This document shows, one piece after another, positions 46,901 through 58,491 of a stretch of DNA of 64,000 nt (position 1 is the stretch's first letter; each line of letters begins with the position of its first letter). This DNA is from Athripsodes cinereus (Eukaryota; Arthropoda; Insecta; Trichoptera; Leptoceridae), in contig OX388309.1 of assembly GCA_947579605.1 (NCBI GenBank), positions 17,802,713-17,866,712 of the forward strand. The letters run 5' to 3'. Position numbers and translations under genes: made by a program. Below the pieces are notes generated by a model, which saw only the letters and a program-made list of their open reading frames with translations, was not told where the DNA came from and ran no database searches.

Positions 46901-47113
46901 AAGAGATCCCCCTCTTGTTGTTTTTTCTCTACTAAAGTTACTAATGATACTAAAGTTAGATATATTGTGACACACGACCTCAGACTCGCACAACCATGAC
47001 TCAGTGATGCACAACACATCCAACCCATCCAATACCGGCGAAGTGTTCAACTCGTGGAGTTTGCCACGCAGGCCCTGGACGTTCTGATGTGCGACTGTGA
47101 AGGTACTGCCATG
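43988..47113 (-). mobile_element. non-LTR retrotransposon with near-intact ORF2 (jockey/CR1 group)
   Basis: Minus-strand element. The 3' end carries a 'tatacaa'-type short repeat tail (about 43988-44020), a 230-bp 3' UTR and one long open frame. Only ORF2 is present, with no ORF1 upstream, so it is 5'-truncated or an internal part is lost. The CR1/L2 or jockey clade is not resolved by eye. Confidence 0.88.
44249..47113 (-). CDS. ORF2: APE endonuclease plus reverse transcriptase
   Basis: 955 codons free of stops, bounded upstream by TAA at 47114-47116 and with no N-terminal ATG. The frame opens with 'AHQNVQGLRGKL' (APE endonuclease motif), then 'ITESWL', 'CGDFNID' and 'RSDHYG' (catalytic Glu, Asp and His). 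The RT domain has 'YRPISILPVISKLLER', 'FCDLSKAFDCVNHK', 'GVPQGSILGPLLF' and the catalytic 'FADD'. A codon at 47050 that can look like a start is TTG (Leu). All key residues are intact. Confidence 0.9.
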   Translation of the reverse strand, partial: HGSTFTVAHQNVQGLRGKLHELNTSPVLDGLDVLCITESWLCESEVVCHNISNFSIISNFSREKTTRGGSLIFVNNKWRAKNRVDIVKLSLEKHCEISCVEMNNIVVVSVYRAPSGNVDSFLSTLENALNILSLNNNKRLIVCGDFNIDLDTDTNNKNNFVDIMSSFCLTRSILAPTRVTNSTATCIDNVFTDVNLINSHLVDIIRSDHYGQMIEFKIENIKCKPVVKKCISRRICTEESINNFQQSVAHTVCSLAVDNKNVNLVFSELFKLILLELNHNFPVKKTKCMTKKSFECWATPGIRISRRNLFQLYEQKRLKNSEEITNLVRRYSAIFKAVCKEAKKRFLSRKIMLSKNPIRATWNVIKEETGRSIEHSHEADLITVGGIDGSDKLAISNYFNEYFVSAASSLIQASGPSSVVTNKYKCIDSVETTFKFRPISTQDVLNTCKNLKSKGSTDLWNISTKLLKSIIHCLAPCLAKLFNLSLEQGIFPDLLKMARVVPIHKKGDPTDPGNYRPISILPVISKLLERMVTAQLAHFFVHNNTLNSLQFGFQKGKSTVDGISSLLQTVLESLDQKRDTYGVFCDLSKAFDCVNHKILLEKLTLYGVRGTENQFLRSYLDDRRQITEVNGVRSTERAIVCGVPQGSILGPLLFLIYVNDLPGCIEEGQKIVMFADDTSILIQDGIEKEKTIRNTLSVLDRVGEWFRENDLVLNVTKTNTIHFSLRQSSAPDPVTAALSERQLAIVDNCKFLGVKIDRRLRWTAHIEELAGKLNSAIFAIKKIKETCGFEAAKSIYHAYFHSIMSYGVLFWGGVGEARRIFLLQKRAIRVLMGLKPGDSCRNSFRELGVLTLAGAYIIECMTFARKNLPNTPLNSDQHAYDTRHKNDVRAIEHRLAKVSKSFVCLSVRLFNKLPEDVRALGLEAFRGRVKEYLVEQSFYTIDEMLNRANDSISI

Positions 47114-47116
47114 TTA

Positions 47117-50100
47117 ATAGTCGCTTTACGGCTGTAAATCAAACCAATCAAATAGCTATTAAACATAGTGAGGAGTGAAGAAACATATGGAGGACGAGAT
47201 AGTATAAAAGTAATATTGTTTATGTAAACATAAAGGATAACCGGCAATTAGCTCCAAACCATCCCGTGCCCTGGGGGTCGGCCAGGTCTAGTCAGGAATT
47301 ATTTCAATAAATACGAATACGTATCTACCAATGATTGATATTATATTTTATCAAATTGGTTTATTAGGTTCTGAATCATTTTAAATATTGTGTATTTAAA
47401 TTTGAAATATTTTATTAATTAGGTATAAATTTATTTTGTTTTTGTCATGGGATTTTAAGAGCAATTATTTTATAACAGATTTCAGTTTGTTATAACTTGA
47501 ATTTGTCAACTTTGTGTTGTGAAATAATCTGAAAATGTTAAAGGGATATTTCATTTTATAACTTGTGTGTAACGATCATTTTGAAGTTAAAAAAGAATAT
47601 AATGTCGTATTAAAGGTATTACTTTTAATTGAATTTTATACGGTCCTGGTGTAAATCCATGGTAATTGTTTCTTGACCCGCCAGCCCCTCGGGCTATTTG
47701 TTCCTCTCATATTCAATTACACTCACGATCTACACAGATCCGCTTCGCCCCAACGAAATGGAGAGAATATATCAGTTCACATTTTATTTTCTGTCAAAAA
47801 CCACTTGGGTGATACACAATATCAGAAAATGGAGAACGTTTATCGGAGTTGTGTTGTTTTTTATTCATTTATGTTCACTACTAGACCTGAGTAATGTATT
47901 TTCAGAAATAAATTTCATGTAACTGCTTGTAGGTGTGAAATACCTACTGTATTTAAATGTCGAATAAATGAATAAAAATAGGTAAATTTAAATGTCATGT
48001 CATATCTGTTAGTTACATGAACTTACTTCATCAACACAACTGTATTTTTTCATGTAGCTTAACAAGGTTTTTTTTTCAATCATTATGTGAGAAGTTCCTT
48101 GCTTTTTCAATGTCCGTTCAGCAAAATATCCCTTATCTATTCCGTAACTGCATTGTTAGTAGTTGGATGGACATGTAAGTAAGTATATATAGGTATGTAC
48201 GTTATATCGGGCATGAGATGTGAATATTACTTATATAAAGGAAGATTTAATGTTTGATGCCATCCAAGCAACTTGTGCATAAATCAGTGAGAGGTAATGG
48301 TTATGAGTGACACTCAACTTGCGAGTTGATTTATGTTAATGTAACTACGTATTAATATGATGGGCTGCCTTACCTTACCGTTATACATACCTAGGTACAT
48401 AAATATTTGTAATTGCATAATAATATGTTGAATGCTGATACACATTCAAATAGCCCTCCTAGATCAATGGAAACTATTGGCCGTGTAAAACTTTAAAAAT
48501 GTACCTACATACATACTTTTGTATTAAGATATTTTTGATTCGGAAATCTGCAATGAAATTAATTAAAATTCAGTGAAAATCTAAATTAGTCTGCAAGGTG
48601 ACATCAAAAGAGCATTCATGAGAAAACGCATGAACTATATGGAAGAAAAAACCTAAGAACAGAAGTGAAGTGTCGCTCGATTGTCTAGTACCGTATAAGA
48701 AGAGTATATTATATTATTATTTGTTTTTCAACTGTTCAGTAAGCGCGAAACCTGAAGTTCGATTAACTAGTATTATTACTTAAATACTTCTCAAATATTT
48801 TTACATTAATATGGACACTGGTTGATGTTAATTTTTTAAGAATATAATTACGTACTGATATTAATCCTGCGATACCCACAATATCTATAATGAAGTAGAT
48901 AGTAGTGTGGTACGTGCCTATCGCATTCCTATAGGTAGTGTGGTATGGTATGATTACAAGAAGAAGGGTCCAGCCGTCATCGTAATTTGGTTTAAGTATC
49001 TTCTTGAACCCGTTATAAAATACTTTGGTAAATTGATATTACGTGTGATGATAAATCGTTGTTTGTTTATCAATTTCTTTTTTTACTCAACTCGTTGTAA
49101 ACTATAGGTACTCGTATTAAATATTCACAGGGGTAGTCAAGGGAGTGATTGTTATTTTATTGAAGCAGTAAAAATCACTACAAAAAAATTCACCTCAGAT
49201 TAATGGAAAAGAATCAATATGAAAATAAATAAGTGAATAAAACAATTTATAAAAAAATTGTCCAACTTCATTCCTAACGATAGAATTTTTAAATAAAAAT
49301 GTTCTAAATTTCCTAGTTTGTTTCAATATTAAAAGCGTTTTGTGATAACATTGGCACCTATAGAATTTATAAAAATTATGATAGTCTGTTGTGATTGTAT
49401 ATTTCCTACTAGTTTTTCGCATGAAAATATGATTTTGTGTTCCTCGTTATGATACCCCTGTACGTTCATGAGGTGTATAGTGTATAGAGGTGGCGCTTCA
49501 CTGGCATCAACTTCGCTGACAGCATAATGACGGGTGCAGGCCGCGGGCCTAACTGAAATATGGCCGAGGAAATTGAATTTTATGCAGACGGACCTTTCCT
49601 CTCGTTTCATGTACATATACTTAGCAGAGACGTATCATATGTAATATACATACGTCTATAACAACCATCTCATGCACACAGAAAAGCAGGTCGACTTTAT
49701 TCTCTGGATCCAAGAATATTCATTATCTAAGACAATCCAAGAGGATATTGTCTTGAGTAAAGAACATTTCCTTGAATTAAGAGCATCAGTTTTCTTTAAT
49801 ATTATTGAAAATTTTCATTTCTTTAATGAAGATTGTTTTGATAATTTGAATTATTTTATGACGATATGTCTTCTTACATTGTGAAATATTTTCTTTTAAT
49901 CTATATTTATTTATTTATTCAACCAAAATTACGGCTTACGCCATTTACAAATATCAAAAAAATAAACCAAAAAATATAAACACCTCGTACTCGACTACTC
50001 GTACAAATATACATGCATAATAATACTACTAAAATATAACTATACATAGGTACATTTTTATACTTAGATCTATCATGTTGGTTGCTAAAACAAATTTGGA

Positions 50101-50213
50101 ATTATACAAGAAATTTATATCCATACCTACCCATCAGGTAACAACAATACGGAGAACATTATTTTTGCTAGTACAGTTGACAAATGTAATACAGATATTC
50201 GCTTTTTTTATAT
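47117..50213. other. long intron, no clear gene
   Basis: Sequence at 47670-47700 shares 'cgccagcccctcgggct' with family C. At 49905-49960 the minus strand has a LINE-like tail, 'gcgtaagccgtaattttggt' then (aata)n. A GC-richer patch lies at 49480-49600. No gene can be supported. Confidence 0.5.
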
Positions 50214-50400
50214 ATGTATAAAAGAAACTCGTGTTGGTTACACCATTTATAACTCAAGAATGGCTGTACCGATTTGAATGATCTCTGATTTGTTGGATTC
50301 TCCTCCGCCCGGAATAGCCGATTGGCTATTAAAATATCTTACGAATTCACGGGATGAAAAATTACGAAGAAAATTATTTACGCCATACATTTTTAATTTC
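50214..50400 (+). repeat. dispersed lepidopteran-type repeat fragment
   Basis: 'ttggttacaccatttataac' and 'tggctgtaccgatttgaatg' followed by 'gggatgaaaaattacgaaga' are motifs I associate with abundant unclassified repeats of moths and butterflies. Only one copy here; class unknown. Confidence 0.5.
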
Positions 50401-50471
50401 AATAAAAAATGCAATATGGAGAATTATACAAAATCAACGATGATGTTTTTTTATAGATTGGCATATCTATA

Positions 50472-50595
50472 TCTATACCTACCTACTAATATACAAAGAG
50501 TAAATATTTGATTGTTTGTTTGCATTGAATAGGCTTCGAAACTACTGAACCGATTTGAAAAATTCTTTCACTGTTGGGAAGCTACTCTATCCCTT
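50472..50595 (-). repeat. dispersed retroelement 3' fragment (family E), copy 2
   Basis: 'taggcttcgaaactactgaa' and 'ccgatttgaaaaattctttc' are the complement of 29968-30096. Confidence 0.65.
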
Positions 50596-52276
50596 TTATA
50601 AACATTATCTATTGCGTGTTACATTGAATTAATCCTAACGAGTACTGTTTAGCAATGTGTATGTTTGAATTGAAATTGATGTAGGTAGGTATACGTTTTA
50701 TGTGAATCTTATTATTGGTTATGATGTATGGCAATAAATGGTTGATTTATCCCTGGATGTGTTGGTTGTTCTCACTTATTACTTCTATATGATTTAATAT
50801 TAATGTTTGCTAAGTATTCAGTATGTTTAAGTGTTTGTATATAATGTAACTGTGCACGATATTACGTAGATGTGTAAATAGTAACTCTTCACGTTTTGCA
50901 AACCGCTTCAATAAATTCACTATAATTACTATTGGGTACATTCTTTGGCTGGTATCGTGTATCTGAAATGGTAATTATTTTCGTATTAATATTTAATCAA
51001 ATAGTGGATGTCATGTAACATCCATTTTTTATGTTGTTTATTATTTACACTATGATTGCGTTGAACATTTTATAATAGTCGGTGGCTGTACGTGTCTGAA
51101 GATAGGTATAATAACGTATGTATGTAAGAAGTTATAATGTGGTCGTTTATTAAAGATGTTACATTTTATCTTCGTGTTTTTATTATATTCATGGTCGTGT
51201 TTGTTTGACTGATGTCTGCGATGTTTCACGTTAACTCTTCTTCAACACTGTTATTAAATGTTAGTAATTCTTGTGTGGTTTTGACACCTTTAACATATAT
51301 CATACCATCGCTACCAGCAGAATAGAAAACTAGTTAGTACCCACCTCTATTTAATCCCAAAATAAATTTATTTTATTTTCTAACATTTTAAATTATATTT
51401 ACCATCTACAACAGCTATAGCTTATCTGTGATATATGATTAATTATTTTGTAAGTGATAGTTCCTTCATGAGATTTGTGATTTTCAGCATTAAATTATTG
51501 AGAAGTACGCAAATATATCAATGAAATGTTATACGCAGTTTTCGCATTTTACCGAGTTTTACACATTTCCTTGAGTGCAGACATTAATTTTTAATAGGTA
51601 TTGGATTTTAAAAAAGTAGTGTTAGTTGATGAGTTATGTATGGAAATGAGAAGTATCAAGTTTGTTCCATAAATAATGAATTTTCAATGGATTATGGAAC
51701 ATACTGTGGATAACGTGCACTTTAACCAGCCTAAGCTGATTTGGAATTATCAGAAAACTTTTCCTGCATTGTGCTGGAGAGAGAGTTAGATTACTCAATA
51801 TTTTGGTTGTGTAGATGAGGTGTCTGTTGAGTAATACTCTAAGTTGATATTAACAGGATTGCGTACAGACGATTTTTATACTATTTTTTAATGTAAACTT
51901 TAACGGTATTGTTAATCAAGTAAAGGTAATTATTGATACCTCCATATTCTCACGAAACTCTCGGTAATGACGAGAGCGAATGAAAGTTTCATATTTATAT
52001 TTTACCTACCTACCATGTAATAATATAAGTGAGGCATTGAATCTAAGTGCCTTGTAAATTGTTGATGGTTGGCACGTATTTACTAAATAAACAATCATGT
52101 TTGAACAGGGCGCAGGGGTACCAACCAATTTGTAATACCAGTCTATCGACAGGCGTATAATTAAGGTGAGGATACATTGATTTAACACAACACTTATTAC
52201 TGAGGCGTGGTTGGTACCGATGATAGTGTATGCTGATAACCTACCTTACCTTACCTTACTCCTACTAACTGCACTC
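50596..52276. other. long intron, no clear feature
   Basis: AT-rich DNA without recognised genes, RNAs or bounded repeats. Confidence 0.55.
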
Positions 52277-52279
52277 TTA

Positions 52280-53132
52280 CACTGTTATTTAGAATCGTGG
52301 CATAAAGTTATACCATGGTTTATACCACGGAATAGGGAAAAATCTTATTTAGAAACGTGGTATAACCGTAATCTGTGGTATAAACCATGGAATAACGTTA
52401 TACCACACTCGGGGGTAGTTTAACTATAGCGCAATTTGACATTTCTAATTTTTGCATTGTGAGTGTGGAGCTGAACGTTATTATATGTGTAGAGATGGAG
52501 ATTTTGATTAAATATATGTAAATATATTGTTATATACATTGATAATTATTATGCTTACTTGTTATTTTTTTGGGTCTTTGTTAGTTCATTGTTGTTAAGC
52601 TTTGTTTATTTATTGTGTTTGATTCGTTTATGATTGCATTTTATCCTCCTAAGAGGGGCATCGAAGACGTAAATGTAGCATAAAAGATTCCCACGACGCG
52701 GTATTGGCCGGCCAGCCCTTCAGGCTGCTCAATAGGGCCCGCCCATGAGGACAAAAGTTTTGCTTAGAAGAGCGGATAAATAGAAGTCCCACGACTTCTG
52801 AGATATCCGGGTATGGGAGGGAGTCTTCAATATGTATTTATATATAAATTTTATCACCGATCTTATCAATACAAACAAATCCAACTACGAAACTAACGCG
52901 CCAAAACGTCATCTAAACGTCACATGTCCATAGTAAACACGGCGTTGTACCAACATAGCGCCGCTAAAAATAGTGTTACCATATGAAAACCGTGGTACAA
53001 CCATGGTATAATAAAACTGCAGTTTATTTTTTTTCTAAATAACAATATGTTATACCAGGCATAACAAATTATACCTGGCATAACTATACCATAGTTTATA
53101 CCTAGAATAGCGTGTTTTTCTAAATAACAGTG
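52280..53132. mobile_element. Harbinger-like non-autonomous element, 853 bp
   Basis: Terminal inverted repeat CACTGTTATTTAGAA at the left, matched by TTCTAAATAACAGTG at the right. The flanks are TTA (52277-52279, 53133-53135), the 3-bp target of PIF/Harbinger elements. Internal arms are rich in 'ggtataa/ttatacc' motifs that pair across the element. A family C repeat lies inside. No transposase frame. Confidence 0.8.
52678..52840 (-). repeat. dispersed repeat family C, copy 2, nested
   Basis: 'tattggccggccagcccttc', 'gaggacaaaagttttgctta' and 'cttctgagatatccgggtat' are the complement of 21596-21770, in reverse order. It is nested in the Harbinger-like element. Confidence 0.72.
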
Positions 53133-53135
53133 TTA

Positions 53136-54361
53136 TAGAATATTATTATTTTCTTCTGATTTATAACAAGGTAATGTTGTTACGACTGGGATACTATCCC
53201 TTAAACCTTTTTTCTTTCACACCACCAATAGTTTTTCTCGAGAACTTATTTTTGGATTTGATAAAATGTAAATTATCTTATGACAAGTAAAACTTAATTT
53301 TCGGCTCACTCCATTCCTAGAACATAACGAGTATTTTTCTTTTTATTCGCTCCAAAGTTATTGGATATTGAATTTGGATATTTTATTTGTTCGTTCATCT
53401 TGTTATTAATTTAAAATAATATATTTATCACTTTAAACTCTTTTTACTACACGGACGATATTTAAAACTTTTTAGTTTCCCAATATACCTATAATTTTCC
53501 ATATAGGTACCACAGGCACTAACTTTTTGTATGGAGTTAGGTGTGATCAAATATAGGGTCCGTAGCAGCAGACAGTGTGAGCAGGTGGGCCGCAGACCAC
53601 CGGGCTGTAATAGCAGTGATTATCATGAAGGGGCGTGGTAGTGCGATTCATAAGATTGATCACCCCTGCCTGAGGCTCGTGGAATCTTTCTCTGCTTCTT
53701 TATGTTATTCATTCCCCTTTCTGTGTTCTAAAATCATGACAACTTTTTATTCGAGTAAACGCTTTTTAACTTAATAAATTTAAACTTCAATATTTTCAAT
53801 AATTCCAGAATAGAAGACGAATGATGAACACTAATAATATTAAAAAATACATTATTAGATTTTTAAATTGTGAATGAAGTCGATTTAGTCGTTTTTATAT
53901 TAACGCTTTGAATTCGATTTTATTCGGGAGCGTTTTAATTGTAGCTTGACGGTCACAGCGAGTGATTGGCGTCACGAATATATTTTTTCAACTCTTAAGT
54001 CCCATTATTTAAAGATGGAGGTCCTGTATCCTGCGAAGCTTTGCGACGTTTCTTTTTTTATTATACGTTTTCGATGTTCCATGAAAAATTGGATATGTTA
54101 CGAACACCCGTCGCGTAAGGATAACATTTAGTGTTGTTTTCATGGCCTAAATTAATTCATCTGTAATTGCGTTGGTGGCTTTATAAATAAAATTGCATAC
54201 ATTGTACGCCATATATAGTTTGCAGCAATCAGTGTAAACTAAACACCGATATTTTATTATCGTTTTCTAAATATAATTGCAATGGGTCTCAATCAAAATC
54301 CCGTGGAGTCTCTGATAAAGAATATATATTCCACTTTCATCTATTAGTTTTAGAATATCCT
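53136..54361. other. long intron with one GC-richer patch
   Basis: A moderately GC-rich patch at 53560-53700 ('cgcagaccaccgggctgtaa') has no recognised similarity. The rest is AT-rich. Confidence 0.5.
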
Positions 54362-54475
54362 GTAAAAAGTAGGTATTCGTAAAACATTTAACACATGCAA
54401 TTCAGCGATGAGGTGTGCCACTCATCCTCAATGTCTTAATTTTTATCAACACGTCGAGGATAACTTGTAGTAATC
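54362..54475 (-). repeat. dispersed repeat family B, copy 6 (minus, decayed)
   Basis: 'tgtaaaaagtaggtattcgt', 'attcagcgatgaggtgtgcc' and 'gataacttgtagtaatc' match copy 5 and the complement of copies 1, 3 and 4. Confidence 0.55.
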
Positions 54476-55163
54476 AACAAAACATGAATTTGAAATTTTC
54501 AAATTGGAAATTCTAAATGCTTTCATCAGAAGGTTGGCTATCTAAAATGTGTGTATAATGTACCTACTTACAAAAGTCTTGAACGCTGCTGTGATAGTAA
54601 TTTAATTTAAAGTTTTTTTGTCAATCATTTGAGACAAGAAGTTAGTCGTAGTATAATGAATATATAGGTAACTACCATTATTACATTTTTCAATGTGACT
54701 ATTTTCTAACATGTCATTTTCTCTCCCACACACCTAGACTCTCAGCGCAGAGTTTTGTGATGAATTATTACCTCCCTTTGTTTCTCATGGTTGTTTGTGA
54801 TTGTAATCAACAAAATTCGGGTGGTCCATGTCGTAGTGGTTTCATGGAATAGAGCCATTTGATACTCACTCTTTAATTATGTAACCAAATCTTTCTTTTC
54901 TGTGTGAAAAGTATCGTATGGATCTTATCATTCGCCGTCGTGGGTTGATGTTGTTCATTTTTAATTTAAAGTATTTTGATTAATGTTTAAAAATTACATT
55001 AGGTGCAGTCGTGCATCCACATCATAACTGATTAGTTGGATTCTTGTTAAAAGCGCTTAATTAATTAACGTGCTCGGTTTGTATTTCACATGAATCGATT
55101 GTTTCCTTACAGTATAAGATTGCGTGTATACAAGTATTCGAGATTAAAAAAAAAACAGGTAAA

Positions 55164-55313
55164 TCTGGGCTATGTTTTAAACCCAAATACAACCTTATAC
55201 ACCTTTCACAGTAAGCTAAAAGCTTGTGTCGTGACAGGGGAGTCTGCCGACACCTAGGATCGAATCGCGAACCCCTACTCGCCCGCGAGACTCTACCTCC
55301 AGGCTACCGACAG
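55164..55313 (-). repeat. tRNA-derived SINE, copy 4 (family S1)
   Basis: Minus-strand copy with 'gtagcctggaggtagagtct', a B box 'gattcgatcc' and the 'cacgacacaagcttttagct' body. The tail corresponds to an A/T run at 55147-55160. Confidence 0.83.
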
Positions 55314-55327
55314 TTACTTTTCATAAT

Positions 55328-55560
55328 ATTCTACCACTACTATACCTACCATCACGGCATATCCCACAAGTAGGATAGTCTCTAATACCAGCTACATATA
55401 ATATATATGCAAGCTGTCCTCTTCGTGCCAACAAAAAATAAGGCATCCAAGATGGGTGGTTAACCTCATCACTGAATTTAAGATGTAATATGTCTTTATC
55501 TTTCGAACACCTGCCTTATACAGGACACTTAAAATATACCGACGATCCAGTTCCATACCT
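55328..55560 (+). repeat. dispersed repeat family B, copy 4
   Basis: 'taccatcacggcatatccca' then 'caagtaggatagtctctaat', and 'acctgccttatacaggacac'. It directly abuts SINE copy 4. Confidence 0.75.
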
Positions 55561-58420
55561 AAGGCATAACTAGAAAATTTATAAAATCTTGTTCTTTGGC
55601 TTATTACATGTAAAAAGTTATATTCTTTCAATTCCTCAAATAAAACATTGTAAAATTTGAATAATCATTCCGTTCCTCAGTTCTGAGGGAACATAAGAGA
55701 ACAAAATTTGAAAATACCTTCCCAGTACCGCAGTAGCTATATATTTTTATATTTGATATTCCATTTTCTTTCTGGAAACTTAAAAATTAACAATAGATGT
55801 CGACCAGTGTAATTTGATGACCGAATATTGTCCATTCTTGTTCTCTGTGTGATTGCATTTATCATATTACCTACATTATATTTGACTATTGTCTCATAAC
55901 ATTACTTCAATGCATTGAATTCCGGTATTTAATAAAAAATCTCTCATACCTACTTAACAGTATTTCTTTCGAAATGTTAAGTGTGTCCAGGAAATCAGTG
56001 CCCTCGCACCGGGGACTTACATAATTTTGTACGGCAATTACGATTTAGTATTAGTGTTTACCATCATCCCGACGGAATGCCAGTATAATGTGTAGTTTAT
56101 TCGTCTGCGTTTTATTTTATTAGTAATTTCATGTAATAAGTATCATATTACTTGGTGATTATCGGAGGATCTAAATGTTGTTGTTTTATTTTAACAATGT
56201 ACCTACATAGTAAGTAAGTAGCTCGGTGGTCCTATAAGATCAGTAGTATGTTGTTAGTTACTTCTTATGAGACATTATCTTCATGTCGCTTCACTGTCTT
56301 ACTCTCGATAGCTATTCACGTAGTGTAGTACAGCAAATTAACTGATGTAAGTAGCTATATGGAAAACTATTGCTTCTTTATACAAATGTCGTCCCTTCAT
56401 AGTAGGTATATTCTTTTATATGTATGTAATAAAATCTCTCTTAACTCAGTCGTTTCGTAGCCATTCTTTAAATATTGGACATTCCTTTTTTTGATCAAGT
56501 AAATTAGTTATTAAAGTTTTCGTGTCCTATAGGTATAATAAAATTGCTACAAATATAAAAGTCGGTTTGTAAGATTCGTATATTAAGATTAGACTATCAA
56601 TCATCCCTGTCTTGAAAATATATTAAACGAATTTATTAAATGAATGTTGTTATAGAAATGTACTGCAAACCCACGGTCCAACAGTTTATAAAAAATAATT
56701 GAACAAGAGTGCGATATTAAATGTAGTCGATAAAAGAATTACAATGCTAGCTGAACCACCCACTCACTAAGAAATATTGGAAGTGAATAATAATTTGGAT
56801 ATTTGAAAGCGTAAAACACAAAAAAATAATCATTTTCTGTATAGGGCAGAAGACCATTCAAACCTAACAAGGTCTCCCCGACATTGACAATCTCCCTAGT
56901 GAAAACTTCGCAAACCTGTGTCTTTCGAAACAACTCCTCCGCTTCTATTATCTCGGCTCAGTGTTCTATGTTGCACATTTACGACATTTTGTTTCCTGCC
57001 GACCCCACTGTTATCCGCCACGTACCTTACCGTTTCGTTTATTAATAAATTCAATATTAAATATCTTACGATAGTTTAAGGCTTCCTACATCTATAGAGA
57101 ATGTGAAATCGTAATGAGTTGTAATAAATTATTGTTAGTAGTGTAATAGGTACGTACGTACGTACGTATCACTCCCGAGGGAAAGGGATCCGTAGCTCAA
57201 TCCATCAAATCCCATTAATTGTGTGCAAATGAGCTGCAGCGAGCGTTTTGACTTGTCTTAATTTATATCGTTAGCAGCTGTCCGTCATTCAATTAATTAA
57301 TATTACAAACTCTGTATTATTTTAATAAAACATCGTTGTTGATTGGTGAGGTGGGTGATACAAGGAAGGAACATTGATACATATATTATCATAATATCGT
57401 ATTGTTATAAACAAGTCTATGTCTAACTAACTAGCAACTGTCGCCAACTTACTACTACTTCTACCTACCAGGTGGGATACAGGAAATACTCCTTTTCAAA
57501 TTTAAATGTACTGACATGCCTTTTGTTTATATTATTTAGTATCCACGTGAGGGTTTGTGTGTTTAATGTATGTATCTTTTATTTTTTTTTATTTAGGCCT
57601 AATATATTTAAAAAAAAATTATATTAATCATTCATCGTCTTTTGTTTCATATGATCTCTATTTAAAACTTTGAAATGGTAGTGGAATATTCTGACACATC
57701 AGTAATTGAATTATTCACCGATTTTTTTTATGATATTGTGTATTTTAACGATGAACTCTTATTATCGCAATTCACTGTATTCAATAAAATTATTTAGAAG
57801 TTAATAAATATAACATAAAGAATTGCAATAATTTAACACTTTATTGAGAAAAAAAAATTGTACAGATATACATTTTGCCTTGGGACAATGTCTTCCGGCA
57901 AATCTAATATTATGTTTGATATAAGTACATGTTTCAACATCATGTGAAGTTAGATAGGACATATATAAAATAGAAATGAAAATAAAACAGGAGTAGGTAT
58001 GTTAAATTACAATTAATAGAATAATGTAACCATTTACAACTATTAACGTATATGTGTACCTTATATATAGATATACATATTTACATTATCTAAATGGTTA
58101 CTGGTTACTATATAAAGATGTTCTCGGTTTTTTATTAGGGGTTAGGAAGTTGGTGGAGTGATTAAATATTATTTCATTTGGGAAGTTTTTGGCATCTACG
58201 GTAGGAGATGATGATTAAAACGATGTATTTTGAGATGGAAATACTAGGAGACAATTATACGTTGGCATATAAACCTAAATAAAATGTGAATATATTATTG
58301 CGAAACCAAAAACATATACTACGCCTCATCTATTTTTAACAGCACTGTTTTGATTTTGTGTTCCAGAAATAAAATTTAAATTAATAATTTTTAAAATGAA
58401 ACACAATATATAGTTATTCC
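55561..58420. other. long intron, no clear feature
   Basis: AT-rich; an (acgt)n run sits near 57150-57166. No gene or bounded repeat is recognised. Confidence 0.55.
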
Positions 58421-58433
58421 ACTATTGACTTTA

Positions 58434-58491
58434 TTTATTTTTACGAGCCGGCTTTCAAGAGCTTCCGCTCACATCGTCAGGCAAAACTTTA
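58434..58491 (-). ncRNA. type I hammerhead ribozyme, minus strand
   Basis: On the minus strand CTGACGA lies at 58480-58474, stem II GAGC-GGAA-GCTC, GAAA at 58456-58453, stem III GCCGGC and the cleavage triplet CTC. Stem I pairs 'ttttgc' with 'gtaaaa', including one G-U wobble. It is slightly less regular than the plus-strand copy (a T-T mismatch in stem II). Confidence 0.78.

Noticed and set aside
47050..47050. Apparent Met start of the non-LTR ORF2
   Set aside because: The codon is TTG in a continuing open frame, so it encodes Leu and is not the true N-terminus.
48907..49107. Open frame 'VRAYRIPIGSVVWYDYKKKG'
   Set aside because: Looks exon-like at first, but no neurobeachin or other family similarity is recognised, and no clear acceptor matches the frame.
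49480..49600. GC-richer patch with a 95-codon minus-strand frame
   Set aside because: No recognised domain or splice context. Too weak to call a gene.
53560..53700. GC-richer stretch with short open frame
   Set aside because: No similarity, no splice context and no repeat partner in the window.
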